A stretch of DNA of 64,000 nucleotides from Malurus cyaneus samueli. Its lineage: Eukaryota; Chordata; Aves; Passeriformes; Maluridae. Made by a program: the position numbers and the translations under genes. A model generated the notes under the pieces. The model ran no database searches, was not told the origin of the DNA, and was given only the letters and a program-made list of their open reading frames with translations. How positions within the stretch are numbered: position 1 is the stretch's first letter; each line of letters starts with the position of its first letter. The stretch spans positions 37,260,186-37,324,185 of the forward strand of contig CM019236.1 of NCBI GenBank assembly GCA_009741485.1, written 5' to 3'. Shown piece by piece: positions 1-12,200 of the stretch.

Positions 1-110
1 TTTTTAAAGAAAAGTGCATCATTATGTATAATTGTATAATATGTTTCATTATTAGTCATAAAATTTGAAGTTCTCTGGCTAATGTAATGACACTTCTTTC
101 CTCATATTAG
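1..110 (+). other. DAPK1: DAPK1 intron, 3' end
   Basis: This is the tail of an intron that begins upstream of the window. It ends in the pyrimidine-rich acceptor CTTTCCTCATATTAG at 96-110. Nothing else is recognised. Confidence 0.8.
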
Positions 111-209
111 TATGGAAGAACACCTTTACACCTGGCAGCAAACAATGGCATTCTTGATGTTGTCCGGCTCCTTTGTCTTACCGGTGCCAATGTAGAAGCA
201 CTCACCTCT
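111..209 (+). CDS. DAPK1: DAPK1 exon: ankyrin repeat
   Basis: The exon is 99 bp, exactly 33 codons, the length of one ankyrin repeat. It opens YGRTPLHLAANNG, the canonical TPLHLAA helix-turn-helix start, and closes GANVEALTS. The acceptor is ATATTAG and the donor GTAAGT at 210. Both boundaries are phase 0, so the exon is a single removable repeat unit. It matches the last full ankyrin repeat of human DAPK1, with small changes such as YLCLMGAS in human against LLCLTGAN here. Confidence 0.96.
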
Positions 210-3200
210 GTAAGTATTGAGAGATGCTCTTCTTCTTTTATGTGTCATGGTAGAAAACAAACTCATAGAGGGGTGTAGGAAAAGGACAATACATTTTGAA
301 AATGCTAAAAAATAATTGTTTTATGTTATATAACATGAGTGCTATTTGTTAGATCTCTGTTGTTTGCTGTTCCCTTCTTGCAACTGAATTTGGGACTGAT
401 TATGGTGCATTACAGCTACCACTTCGTCTACACCTAGTAGTTTCTTCACCTAAGAATTACTTGTATCATTGTGTTTTCTATAAGCACGTTGAGTCATTTA
501 ATGATCATTAAGATGCATGTCATTTCACATCAAATTTGAGAAACGTACTAATGCATATGTATCTTAAATGATTTTCTTGCTTTAAGGGGGTTAAAAAGTT
601 GTGGTTTCATGATGGGAGATGTGTGGTTGCATGGATGAGTGAACTGGCATGTAACTATCCTTATAAACTAAATCATTCATGTTAGATCAGCCAGCACCAC
701 CGCTTGCAAGTGGTGACACTGAAGGTATTTTTCATTCTCAGTAAGGTGAGAAACATCCTCCTAATGACATATCCACAGCAGGAATGAAATACCCTTCATC
801 ATAAAAACGATAAGTTACAGACATCATACATACTATTACAGTGTTTTGAACAAACTAACCATGTTATATATTGAGATCCTTTGGATCATTGTACATTGCT
901 ACTCACTGTAACCAATGTATTCTTCTTGGAAATAACTATCTCTCTGTATGTGGAAAAGATGTTGTCATTAGATTTTAGTTGAGTCCACATTTTTAAGAGC
1001 TCTTTTCCTGACAATATTATTTCTGAGCTGACTGAAATGGAGAGGGAAATGGAGAAGACTTCTGTATCATTTTCTTTATCCATTTGGTAGAAAATACGTA
1101 TTTTTGTATTGTTTTCCTCTACATTTAGCATGGCAGTTACTATCTTTTAAGCACAGATCTTATGTAGCAGGAGAATGCGAACTTGGAATTGTTGCTTAAA
1201 CAAGTTTAGTACCTTGTTAGTTACCTTTTGATGTAACTATTGGGTTGTATATTGCTGTGTCCCCCATAATAATAATGAAATGTGCATGCAGTAGACTTTG
1301 TAGGATGCTCTGCAGATTTCCTTTGTCACCTATTTTTGTAATTTTTGTTTATTTGTTACGTCCCAATGTGTATATGGATTTTCACTACATACTGCAGAGA
1401 TGAGATAAAACAAAAGGGTGTTGGGGGAATTCTTGAGCAGTTGCACTTCATTTATGTCACTACAGCCTGTGTTGGTATAATTGCCTGTGTGGACAACTGT
1501 TCTTACAAGATGAAAGTACATTTTGTCTCTTTAGTTTAGGTCAGTTTGGAGGACGTAACAAAATAAGTAGTGCTGATACTAAATCTAGCAGGAGTGTCAG
1601 ACTGAATACATGTAACTATCCATTATTCCAGCAGTGGTGGCTGAGAGAAGGAAAAAGGAAGAGAGGACCAGAGGAACTTGCATGTTGTAATTTTAATATT
1701 TCAGTTTTGCATTAATTTGCTAGAGGGATGTTAAACAGTTCTGAAAAGTTTCTTTACAGCACTTCCTGAGCCAGTGCAGTAGAATTAATTGCCTTTTTCT
1801 TCCCTCAGTATGCCATTTCAGAGGAGCTAACTTTTCCAATGCCATTAAGCAGCTGGGCTGTATTATCAGTTTCTTGCCTTCTTCCTAGGCTAAGGCCGTT
1901 TTGGGACTGGCTTGATTTTTAATTTGGTTGCATGGATGGTGTTAAGTGACCTTAGAAAACCTTCCACTCTTGGAGTATACAATCATTTCAAGTGTTTGAA
2001 AACTGCCCCAAAAAGATCTGCTGTTCTCACATGTTTACTGACACCATGTTGCTAGCTTCTTCCCATTGAGGTTTCTAAACCAACTTTAAAATTGTCAGAT
2101 TGATTAAAAATTTTGGGTACAAAAATGCCACTTGAATTCAGGATCAGCTCTTGCAGGTTGATTTGCAGCATGGGGAGCCAGTCAACAATTGTGATGAAAT
2201 ATTATCAGTAGATGCAAAATATGCTTTCATGGATCCTGTAACCTTTTTATACATCAGTTTTGCTTACATATTGCTATACTGATGTGTAGGAAAGCTTGAG
2301 TAGGGAAATAACTTGGTATTTTGCTTGTGATTGGATTTTCTAATTCTCCTTTCTAAGAGACTGAAATAAGCGAAGTACTCCTAAATTAGTTATCTCTTAC
2401 CAAAATTTAAAACAATAGTGTAATGTAGTTGTTAGAGTCAGAAATAGTAGGCAATTTGTCTTTCAGTCTTTTTAATATTAAACTGCTTATCTGTGAAACA
2501 TGGGTAACTAAATGGCAAAACCAGAATGCTGAAGGCAGCTTTGCTTCTCCTTTTAAATTGGCTGATGCGATTTAAATTGCATCTCTTACAAGTTTCTTGC
2601 TTTCTGGAATCCTCCAGCGGCTGATAGGCCACTGTCAGTCTTTATCCATTGGTAAACAAATATTCACCTGTTCTTCATGTGAGTCAATATGCTGATGTGT
2701 CTGCTTTCTGTGAACTTTTAAATCTCTTCAGCGGGCAGTATCATCCTCTAATTGGTAAGAAGAGAAATGGAATTCAGGGGGAGGAGTGTTGACTTTGCTC
2801 TCAGACTCTGAATTAAAAGTATCTTGTTACAGTGGTGCACAGATGCTTATCTGTGAAAGGAAAAGGAAGGAACTGCTGCTAATAATCTGTGTTTTAACAG
2901 GATGGGAAAACAGCAGAAGATCTTGCCAGAGCAGAGCAGCACGAACATGTAGCCAGCCTGCTTGCAAGACTTAAAAAGGTTGGGAATGCATAAATTTTAT
3001 CTGAGATTTTCATCAAAGCCATTCTAAAAGCTGTGGCGAAATTCCTTACTGCAATGATGTCTTTTTTTAAGTTTTCCTTTCCATATTTTAATTTGAAATC
3101 ATGCCCTCAGTTAAACTAAATATATCCATATTGCAGAAGCCAGCTAAGTGAGTCTGTACCACTGATTTACATCTATCAGTCTCTGAGAGTGCCTAGCAAA

Positions 3201-6200
3201 GCATCCAAGGTGTTTAGTAGAAAATAAACAATTAAGAATTAGCACATCGTCTAAGATGACTTATTTGATCATCAGCACCATTTGAGTTAGATTAAGGTTA
3301 TGAAGGATGAGGGGTTTGTGCCCCTTATGAAAACGTTAATACCAAATGGATTAATTGCGTAAGTTCTCAATGTCATATTTTAATTGTGCGGTTTCAGTAT
3401 ATCCAAATGTCTTGCCAACTAATACAGAAAGATGAACGACGCTTGTTGTTTGACACATCTGATAGACATTGTTTACTCAGGCAGCATCACTCATGCTGGG
3501 AAGGTTCTGAGTCTACTTGTCTGGATATGACGGGCAAGAGTCAGACCAATTCAAATAACCCTATTATAATTATAATGATGGGTCTGTGATTGAGGAAACT
3601 TAAATAAATGACCATTTCTATTTCTATCAGAAGATGGTGCACACTGTGAATTGCCAAGGTGGAAGTATAATCATGTCCTTTAGGCCTCCCAGCAAATCTG
3701 TACTGCCTAGGATTTTAAACTCTATATGTGCGAAGATGTGAGAAAGTGCGAAGTTCAGATGTCCTTTGCAATGACAGCTTTTCTAAACATTTGTCGTAAC
3801 AGGCTCCGTTTTGCACTGTTACATCCTCACACCAAACTGTTAGCTGTGTCTGCATGCAGGCAGGTAAATTTATGATTCAGTCTTGATGTAAATATGGAAA
3901 TAATACAAATTGACCTGGAGCAAAGGAAGAAGGTCAGATAGATCCCTTTTGAAAGAAATATTAGTAACTGTAACCCTCTTCTTGATAGTGAATGTACATT
4001 TCTGAAGGCGTATCTGTATGTATGTGGGGAAAATTTATGGTAACCATAAACTTCATTATATTATACTTTGTAACAGAAAATCTGACCAATTGAAATTAAC
4101 AAATTATATCTAACCGTTGAAACTATTTTAGTACTAACCAAAATGGTCAATGACATGTAGTACAGAGCACACCTTACACTTACTTTTTGATGCTTGTGCA
4201 GCGTTTTGCCTCTAATACAGACATGAAGAGCCTACTATCATAGTGGCTCTTGTGGAGGATTCAGTATTAGCTGTAACAGTGCAGTGTTTGCATTGCGACT
4301 AATACATTCAATAAATGCCTGCTGGAGAGAAAGGAACTAAATTGAATGCACTGCTGTTTCTGTCAAATTTCTCAGCACTGTTCCTGCATGCCTATAATTC
4401 AGGGGGGCTCATTCTACATGTAAATTAGATGCAGATATAGAACAACAGAGCCTTTCAGCTCCAAATGGGGGAATGAAAAAAGGGAACATGAACCTAGCTC
4501 CTTTGCCCTCTTACTCCTCTGCTTTCTCTCCATTTCCTTAAAATTCTCTCAAACATGAGAAGCACAGAAGAAGTTGATGTAAAAAAGAGAAGAAATGCAC
4601 ATTGAGTTGTTGGATTGCTCAGGTGATAGCTGTCACAGCAAATTTCTTCAGTGCTGCATGTATATTCCATAAGATTAGGTATTTGGTTAACCTTCTGAGA
4701 CTGATAGGTCAGGAGGACGGGTGTTGAAAGAGGCTACTTTTGATGCCTTTGCCCTCTTCATTGGAGGTCAAAATAATTCCATTCACTGGTCTTGCCTGGT
4801 AACTGATGGCTTGCATGGTGAACCACATGAACACCAGTCTGGCAAGAAACTGTATCTAAACCCCATTCTGAGTGTGCTGAGAGGCAGAAGTTCACTGCCA
4901 CACGTTCTGATGGCTTCTTTTGTTGGATTTAGGATACCCATCGGGGGCTTTTTATCCAGCAGCTGAGGCACACACAGAATCCACAGCCTCGGATCAAACT
5001 CAAGCTGTTTGGACACTCTGGCGCCGGGAAAACCACCCTCGTGGAGTCCCTCAAGTGTGGCCTGATACGAAGCTTTTTCCGAAGACGTAGGCCTAGGCTC
5101 TCCTCCACAAATTCAAGCAGATTCCCCCCATCTCCCTTGTCTTCCAAACCTTCAGGTATGGTTTTGAGCCATAATGTTTGCATGAGAAAGCAATTTTCTC
5201 TTGGTTTCTGTAGCTCCTAAGAAAAAGCCATTGCCTACACTGCAAAAGGCAGGACAGCCTACGCATTTAAGAAATAATAGAAAAGGGGAGAGGGAATTGA
5301 AGGCTTGTACCTTACAAGTACCTCCTCTGTACTTGTAAGAGGAGCGGAGCAGTGAGTGTGAAGGATATATGAGTAGTTAACGCTTTGTTTGCTTAAATGC
5401 TGCATAAGTGAACTTGCAGCATAGAGGACAGCACTTGCAAACACTGGTGTTTATTTTTCACAAAAGGTCCTAGACTGCAAACATCAGTGTCTCTATAGCT
5501 TCCTTCTTGCTGGAGGAGCTTCAGTAAATACTGCAAAATTGAAATAGTTGCTGCATCTTTATGTGATTTTTTAAGTAATATCATGCTTCAGAACTGCCTC
5601 TGATGCCTTGGAGTGCTTTTCTGTAAGGTACAGGATTGAATTAACCTAGTTAGAGGTGTCTAAAATTGTCTCCAAACAAGGTGGAAATGGAAGTTCTCTA
5701 ACCTGAAGTAAATGTTGGCAGGTATTACATGGCTCATGTAGCACCAGTTGGCCTGTGCAAAGTGGGAAGAGCTGCAAGGTGTGGAGAAACTAGCTAAGTT
5801 TTTACTTAAATGTGTGCCCAGTTTTGGAGGAACCAAAAGGAGGATAGTGGAAGGATCAGTGAACTGCTGGTCCAGATCACTTTTCTAACGCTGGGACCCT
5901 ACACAATGTACACATGCTAAGCATGCTCAGGAGCTCAGGTTTAAATTGAGGTTTAGGAGTGGTCGTACTATGTAAATTTTAGATGGGATCTGGATTGCCT
6001 TTTTAAAAAAGGAAACTTTTTGATAATACTTGCAGATACTTTAAATTATGTTGGAACTGTGCTAGTAGTAGTTTTCATCTCAACTTTCTCTTTGTTCACC
6101 TGCAGAAGCTATAGGGCACACACAGAGTAGCTTGACAAGGCAAGACTCATGGCACAGAGATGGTTACTGCATTTGATGTTTACTTAACACAAGGGGCTCA

Positions 6201-9200
6201 CAGAATAAAGGACTTAGTTAAATTAGTCAATCAAAATTTCTTGATTTATTTCTCTTAATTTACTGTGTCATGCAAAGAGGGTTAAGTCACTCAAAGCACA
6301 TCAGTTCCTGGAGGCAAAATAGGAAGGTTTTACCCGATGATAGATTTTTACTTTTGATTGATAACAGAACAAAAGGAGAAGTGTTACATGCTCACACCAT
6401 CATAACATCAGAAAGACTGCCAGTCACATTGGCAAATCAGTGTAGAAATAAAGGTGAATTTGAAGCATGCCCTTGAAAAGAGCTTTACCTAGATATAAAG
6501 CCAGGAAGTTGTGCAGTTCCATACATGCATATGGTGTTATTTTAACATTGGAGGCTTGTTTTTTGCTTCTTTCAATATATGCTCTTTTGGGATGTAACTC
6601 ATTATATAGCATGTAAATGATGTTGTGGGCTGAGTGACATAATCAGATAAATATTGAAATCAGCACAACACAATTTGATCTATACTTGATCCCATGATTT
6701 GTTTGTTTATTTGTCTGTTTAAAATAAGTGTGCAAATTCACCAAGTTTCCATTTACAAGAACCCAAAGATGTAAAATACTACATTAGGAAATCATATTTG
6801 AAAGTATAGTCTTACAGCTATCAGGTAATCTCTTTCTGTTATAAAACCCAAATATTAGAATTTGCCATCTAGTGGACGAAAGAAATCTTTATCCACTAGA
6901 TGGTGCAAGTCAGTTAAAAAGCCCTTTTCATTTGCATTCTGGGAATCTGAATTAGAAATTACCTAAAACAAATTGCTTATTAGCAAAATAATTCTGGTTA
7001 AGGGCCTGCAGTTTTCCCGCACCATCCCAGTGACACTTGTTACACAGTGGTATTTTTTTATCATTACTTGCAGGAATCAATAATATGAATATGTGACATT
7101 TCCACAACAATAATAATAGATCATGCAATGAAATTGATGCCCTTGGCTAAAAAAAACAAACAAAGGACTATTTCTTTGCAACACTGAACTTTAATTATTG
7201 AAACCTACACATGTAATTCAGTCTTCTATGCTTTCCCCTCAGAAGAATATCTGCTAACGGGAATAATGCTGTATAGGATCATTCTATCATTTTCATTTTA
7301 GTCATTCAGAATAAGGATGTAGTTGTGTATGTTCATGGCTCCATGGTCATCTCCTTTCTCTGAAGAGCACTCTGGGTTTTTTAATCTGCTTTAATGGCTT
7401 ACATACTTGTTTTGAAGTGATCTGGTTGTGATTTTCACATGGTTTGTAATCTCATGTTCTTTTTGCTGACCCAGTTTCAGTAAGTATTACGAATCTTTAT
7501 CCTGGCTGCGAAAATGTCAGTGTGAGAAGCCGTAGTATGATGTTTGAGCCCGGCCTGACCAAAGGAGTATTAGAAACTTTCTCATCAGTAGTATCACCTG
7601 CTCATCACTCTCACTTCTCTTCTGATGACCAGTCCACCAAGGCTATTGACATCCAGAATGCCTACTTGCATGGTAAGAAGAGCCTTGGGCTGGGGTGCCT
7701 TAATCCTGCAGGATAGTTAATGCCATTTTACATGTTTTTAAAAATAAAAATAGGAGAAGAGTCTGACCTGGTATAGTAGTGACTGTGTTTGACAATGCAA
7801 CACTGGTGGAAATTAGTTAGTTTAAGAAAAAAGTAAATCTGCCTGTAGCTGTTGTAATACACATTTAATCACTCAATGTCAGATCTTTACAGTATTACAT
7901 AGAAACATTTTTGAGGTGAATAGGGGGGAAGAGTTGAAAGGACAATTTGGTATGGCAGGAGCAGTTCAGCAATGTGGCTCCTAGCATGACGGTTCCTTCA
8001 CCTATACCGTATACCATGGGGGGATTTTGTCCGATTTAGTCTGTCCCATCTAGTCCTCACCATTTAACGATATTCCCAACTATACCAAGGACATAATCCG
8101 TGACAGGGATGGAGCATATTTGATGAACTCTGGAGCTTATCAGTCATGGAGAGTGGAGCTTCTGATTTAATTTCTTTTTTGCAAGGAAGCTAACTGCTCT
8201 GCACTTGAAGCCAGTTAGTAGTAAGGGAGATCAATCACAGAAGATGTCCTAAGTACATACATGGCATTTGGCTGGGAGACCACACAAATGGTGCTTCTCC
8301 ATCACCAAGCATACTAATTGTCATTTATATGAGTGGTCAGGTCTCTTCTTCATAAGGAAAATTGTTTGCATGCCTTAGCAGCTGCAATTTTGCAGCTGAG
8401 TTAGTACTAATCAAGATTTTACTTTGGAGACATAAACTTCCTTTTGAGAACACAGTAAGAAATATAGAGACAGAATATTTATCTCAGATGCTGAAGAGTT
8501 TCTCAAGCTAAAGCTTGTTCCTTGTGCAAGTTTATTTCTTCTTTCAGTGTAATTTGAAACCAAGTCAAATTCTGCAGGGAAACAGTTATGCCACAGACTG
8601 TCAGAAGGGATTTCTTTTCTTTCTCTGTGCCTTCTTTATGCAGAACGAAGTGTACATACAGGTGAACTGTAAGAGCTGTACTCTTAACAGCAGGTTGGAG
8701 GTTTCTGACTTCTTTCCTACTAGAAGTTTGAGGCACATCTTAATCATCATTAATTTATTTAGGAGTAGTACATATGTGGCAGATGTCACCCTAATCAGAT
8801 GGTTCAACTGGGAAGTGCAACGTGCTAATACTTTTCTTACCCAAATCTAAAGGAGATGGCAAAAAGAAGCATAGAGCTCTTGGGATCCTTAACATAGTGA
8901 TTCCTCAGCCCTGATTTACCAACACAGTGTGAATAGTAAAGTTCTGTAAAGCAAAGTAACTTCTTTGAGAGTATGCTTCAATGGTTTTCAAAATCAGTGC
9001 TGGCATGGTTAAGAAGAAAAATTGATAAAATTATTAAGCTTTTTTTGGGGGTGAGCAGGAAAAGAATGGGAACCATTATTCCTGGTTTGCAAGGCAGTTA
9101 CAAGATCCACTGCTGTTCAAGGCAAAGCTCAGTTTAATGCGTAAGACTGCATGCATTTAGCACAGGTGCTTACATATGGCATCCAGTTAAATGTCCTAGA

Positions 9201-12200
9201 GAAGGGAATGTGAGAGAGGAACAGATTTTGAAGGTTCAACTTCTAAGTCTCTGAAACTGACTGAAACTCGATTCCTTTGTTCATGATTGCGTTTTGAGTC
9301 TTGATTTCTCACCAGTGTACAGTTTATCTTTGCGAAAGTTTGCAAACTGCTTTGTTTGTCTTTCTATGGCCAGATGTTTCATGCTTACTGATGAAGTGTG
9401 ATCTCTTCATATGTTTATCTGTTTTTCAGGAGTTGGTGATTTCAGCATCTGGGAATTCTCTGGGAATCCTGTGTATTTCTGCTGTTATGATTATTTTGCT
9501 GCAAATGATCACACTGCAATTCACATAGTGCTTTTTAGTCTTGAGGAGCCTTATGAAATCCAATTAAACCAAGTGACCTTTTGGCTCAATTTCCTGAAAT
9601 CACTGGTCCCAGTTGAAGAGCCAATAGGTATGCTTTTCTGCCTGTTAATGAAGTGTTACAGGTCTGTAGAATAAATGTCTTGTATTTCTTTGCAACTGTG
9701 TACATCATCCATATTGTGTGTCTTCATCTCCATGCATTCAAACAAACTTTACAAAAGTTTCTTTATAAAAAGGGAATTCTGTCTCTTGAAGAAGCCGGAA
9801 GAGTTGCATACATCATTTAGTTCAATTGAAAAGGGTCATGAGGTACAGTGCAACATCTTGTGGCACTGGGATTTGCATCTAAGTTTCATGTCAGATAAGC
9901 TGTCAAGTGTGTTTCAGAGGGCTGCAACCTTTCAAACCCAAGTTTAGAACATATTGCTTAAATCCCTCTTATATCTGGCCCAAATTAACAGTATTTTCAG
10001 CATAAATTAGTTTTGTCAGTGACAAGACGACAGAACAGTATTATGGAACAGTGTTACCTCTCAGCATGTGCAACTTTCATGCATTTAACTAGAGTTGTAG
10101 TTGGACTTCAAATATTATAACTTTTTGATGCATCAGGGTTTACAGAAATCAGTATTGCTTGTAAATGTCATTACAGATTCTCCAAACTTGCAGAGGTTTT
10201 AGGTAATTTTGCTTGTTTTATGTTCATGCTTACTGAAAGTTACTTGGCAGGCAAAGAAATTAACTTAAAGAACATTTTTATTAGAAGTTCTGGTAATCCA
10301 GTTATATATACAGTGTATGACTTGTGTTTGCAGCTGAGTATTGGTCTGCAGATTCTGAGTTTCTTGGACTAACCAAGCTCTGACATGTGTCTTGGTTCTA
10401 TGAGCTGAAAACTTATTCCAGCCAGTGGATCTAACTCAGCACTGATGGACATTTGTAACAATGCTAGGGATACACCAGACAAATATATTAAATACTTACA
10501 TTGTGCAAAGAGTTATTTTCTATCTCTTTCTTTCTTCTGCTCAATTCTGTATGCATTATCTCAGCCAGACAATGAGCCAAGGCCAATCTTTGGTTTTCAG
10601 TTCAGGCATCTGCATTCTTTTAGTTTTCTGTTTTAGATCAAATTACAAGGTTAATAAACCAGCATTTGGATCTAAACAACAATCAGTTACCTGTGAAAAT
10701 TAAAGATGATAAATTTGCAAAAAGGTGTCAAAGCTGGTAATCTGCAATTGCTGGAAACTTTTCACAGCTACTCAGTCTAGCACGGAAACTTAATTCTTGG
10801 TTCAACAGAGCCAGAATCTCAGTTACTTTTTTTCTTCTTGGTTATCTGATTATCAGCATTATTTAGAAACTTCACTTAAATCTGTGTTTGTATTGATCAG
10901 CTCACCTTGGATACCCATGCATCTCTGTATTGTTACAAATCTCAGAAGAAAGTGATGTTATCACAAAAGTTGAAACTTTTGGAATAACTTTCCAGTTATT
11001 TTGTCTAAATCATTAGCTGCCGAATAAAATTAAAAAAAAAAAAAAAAAAAAAAGAAAAAAAAAAGGTAATAACAAAATACGTGCCTGGAAGTGCTATGTA
11101 GAGATTTGGGGAAATGTGGCTTTTTATGAAATTATGAATTAATCAAGATGATGTCGCTCTTAGCTGATGAGAACTAAACACTGATGGAAGCATATTTCAT
11201 GTTTTTAAGGCTAAAAGAGCAGGATTTGGTGTCCACTTTCTTTCAAAAATAGTCTAATTATGTCTTCTCCTTTCTGAAATATGCGTTTGAGCAAAGACTG
11301 AAAACTCTGTGTCCCGTACTGTCACCTCATTCATGCCATTTGTATCTTTCTTTCTCATTCTTTTTCACGGTGTCTGCAAGGCTTTCCTACTTAACTCTCA
11401 CCTAAATGAGAGGTCATTGTTTGTGTAAGTACTGAAAGATAGCATTCATATCAACATATGAATGTAGACATTTTGTGTTCTTATAATCCTCTATTCTGCA
11501 CCTGTAGTATTAAGGACCATCCAAAGCTGAAGCAAAACTCTTTCAAGAAGCTGCTGTTTCTAATTATTTTTTTCTCATGCTGTCATAGTTTGTAGTTTAT
11601 AGCTATTAGTGCTATTGATTACTGTTTTTTTAAACCAATGAATGTGACTGATGTTATTCAAACAGTCTATTTTTTAATATTGGGCTTATATAGACAGTCG
11701 TATAAGCATGTAATTGCCAGAGCACTAACAGTTACACTGTTAGTGGCTGTGCTTAGAATTGGTAAATCACTACAAAAGTGGTTGGTGTGAAGAACGTAAA
11801 ATGTATTTCTGCCTTTCTGGCTCAGTATCAGTTATCTCCACAGGCATGCCTCATAGTGACGGAGTCCTCTTGTTTCTTTTCTAGCATTTGGTGGAAAGTT
11901 GAAAAGTCCCCTGCGTGTTGTTCTGGTTGCCACACATGCTGACATAGTGAATCTTCCTCGGCCTGTTGGGGGAGAGTTCTGGTATGACAAAGATGTCTCC
12001 TTGTTGAAAGAAATCAGGAACAGGTCAGTGGCAAGAGCATTGATAGTGTTTAAGCATGCTAATTGGAAAGAAAAAGTACTAAAATTCATTGGAATACATA
12101 AAATATTTTTATATGGCTTTAACTTTATGATATTACAATATTTTGAATATGTTTAAGAAGCCTACATTGTGTTAAAATTGAAACATTTATCCAGATTACA

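Larger units (their letters stand above)
5156..7474 (+). other. DAPK1: DAPK1 intron (2.3 kb) with two inverted-repeat motifs
   Basis: Intron between the P-loop exon and the next Roc exon. It holds an 11-bp hairpin (5311-5339) and a 12-bp inverted pair resembling CTCF sites (6865-6903), both listed separately. Nothing else is recognised. Confidence 0.8.
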
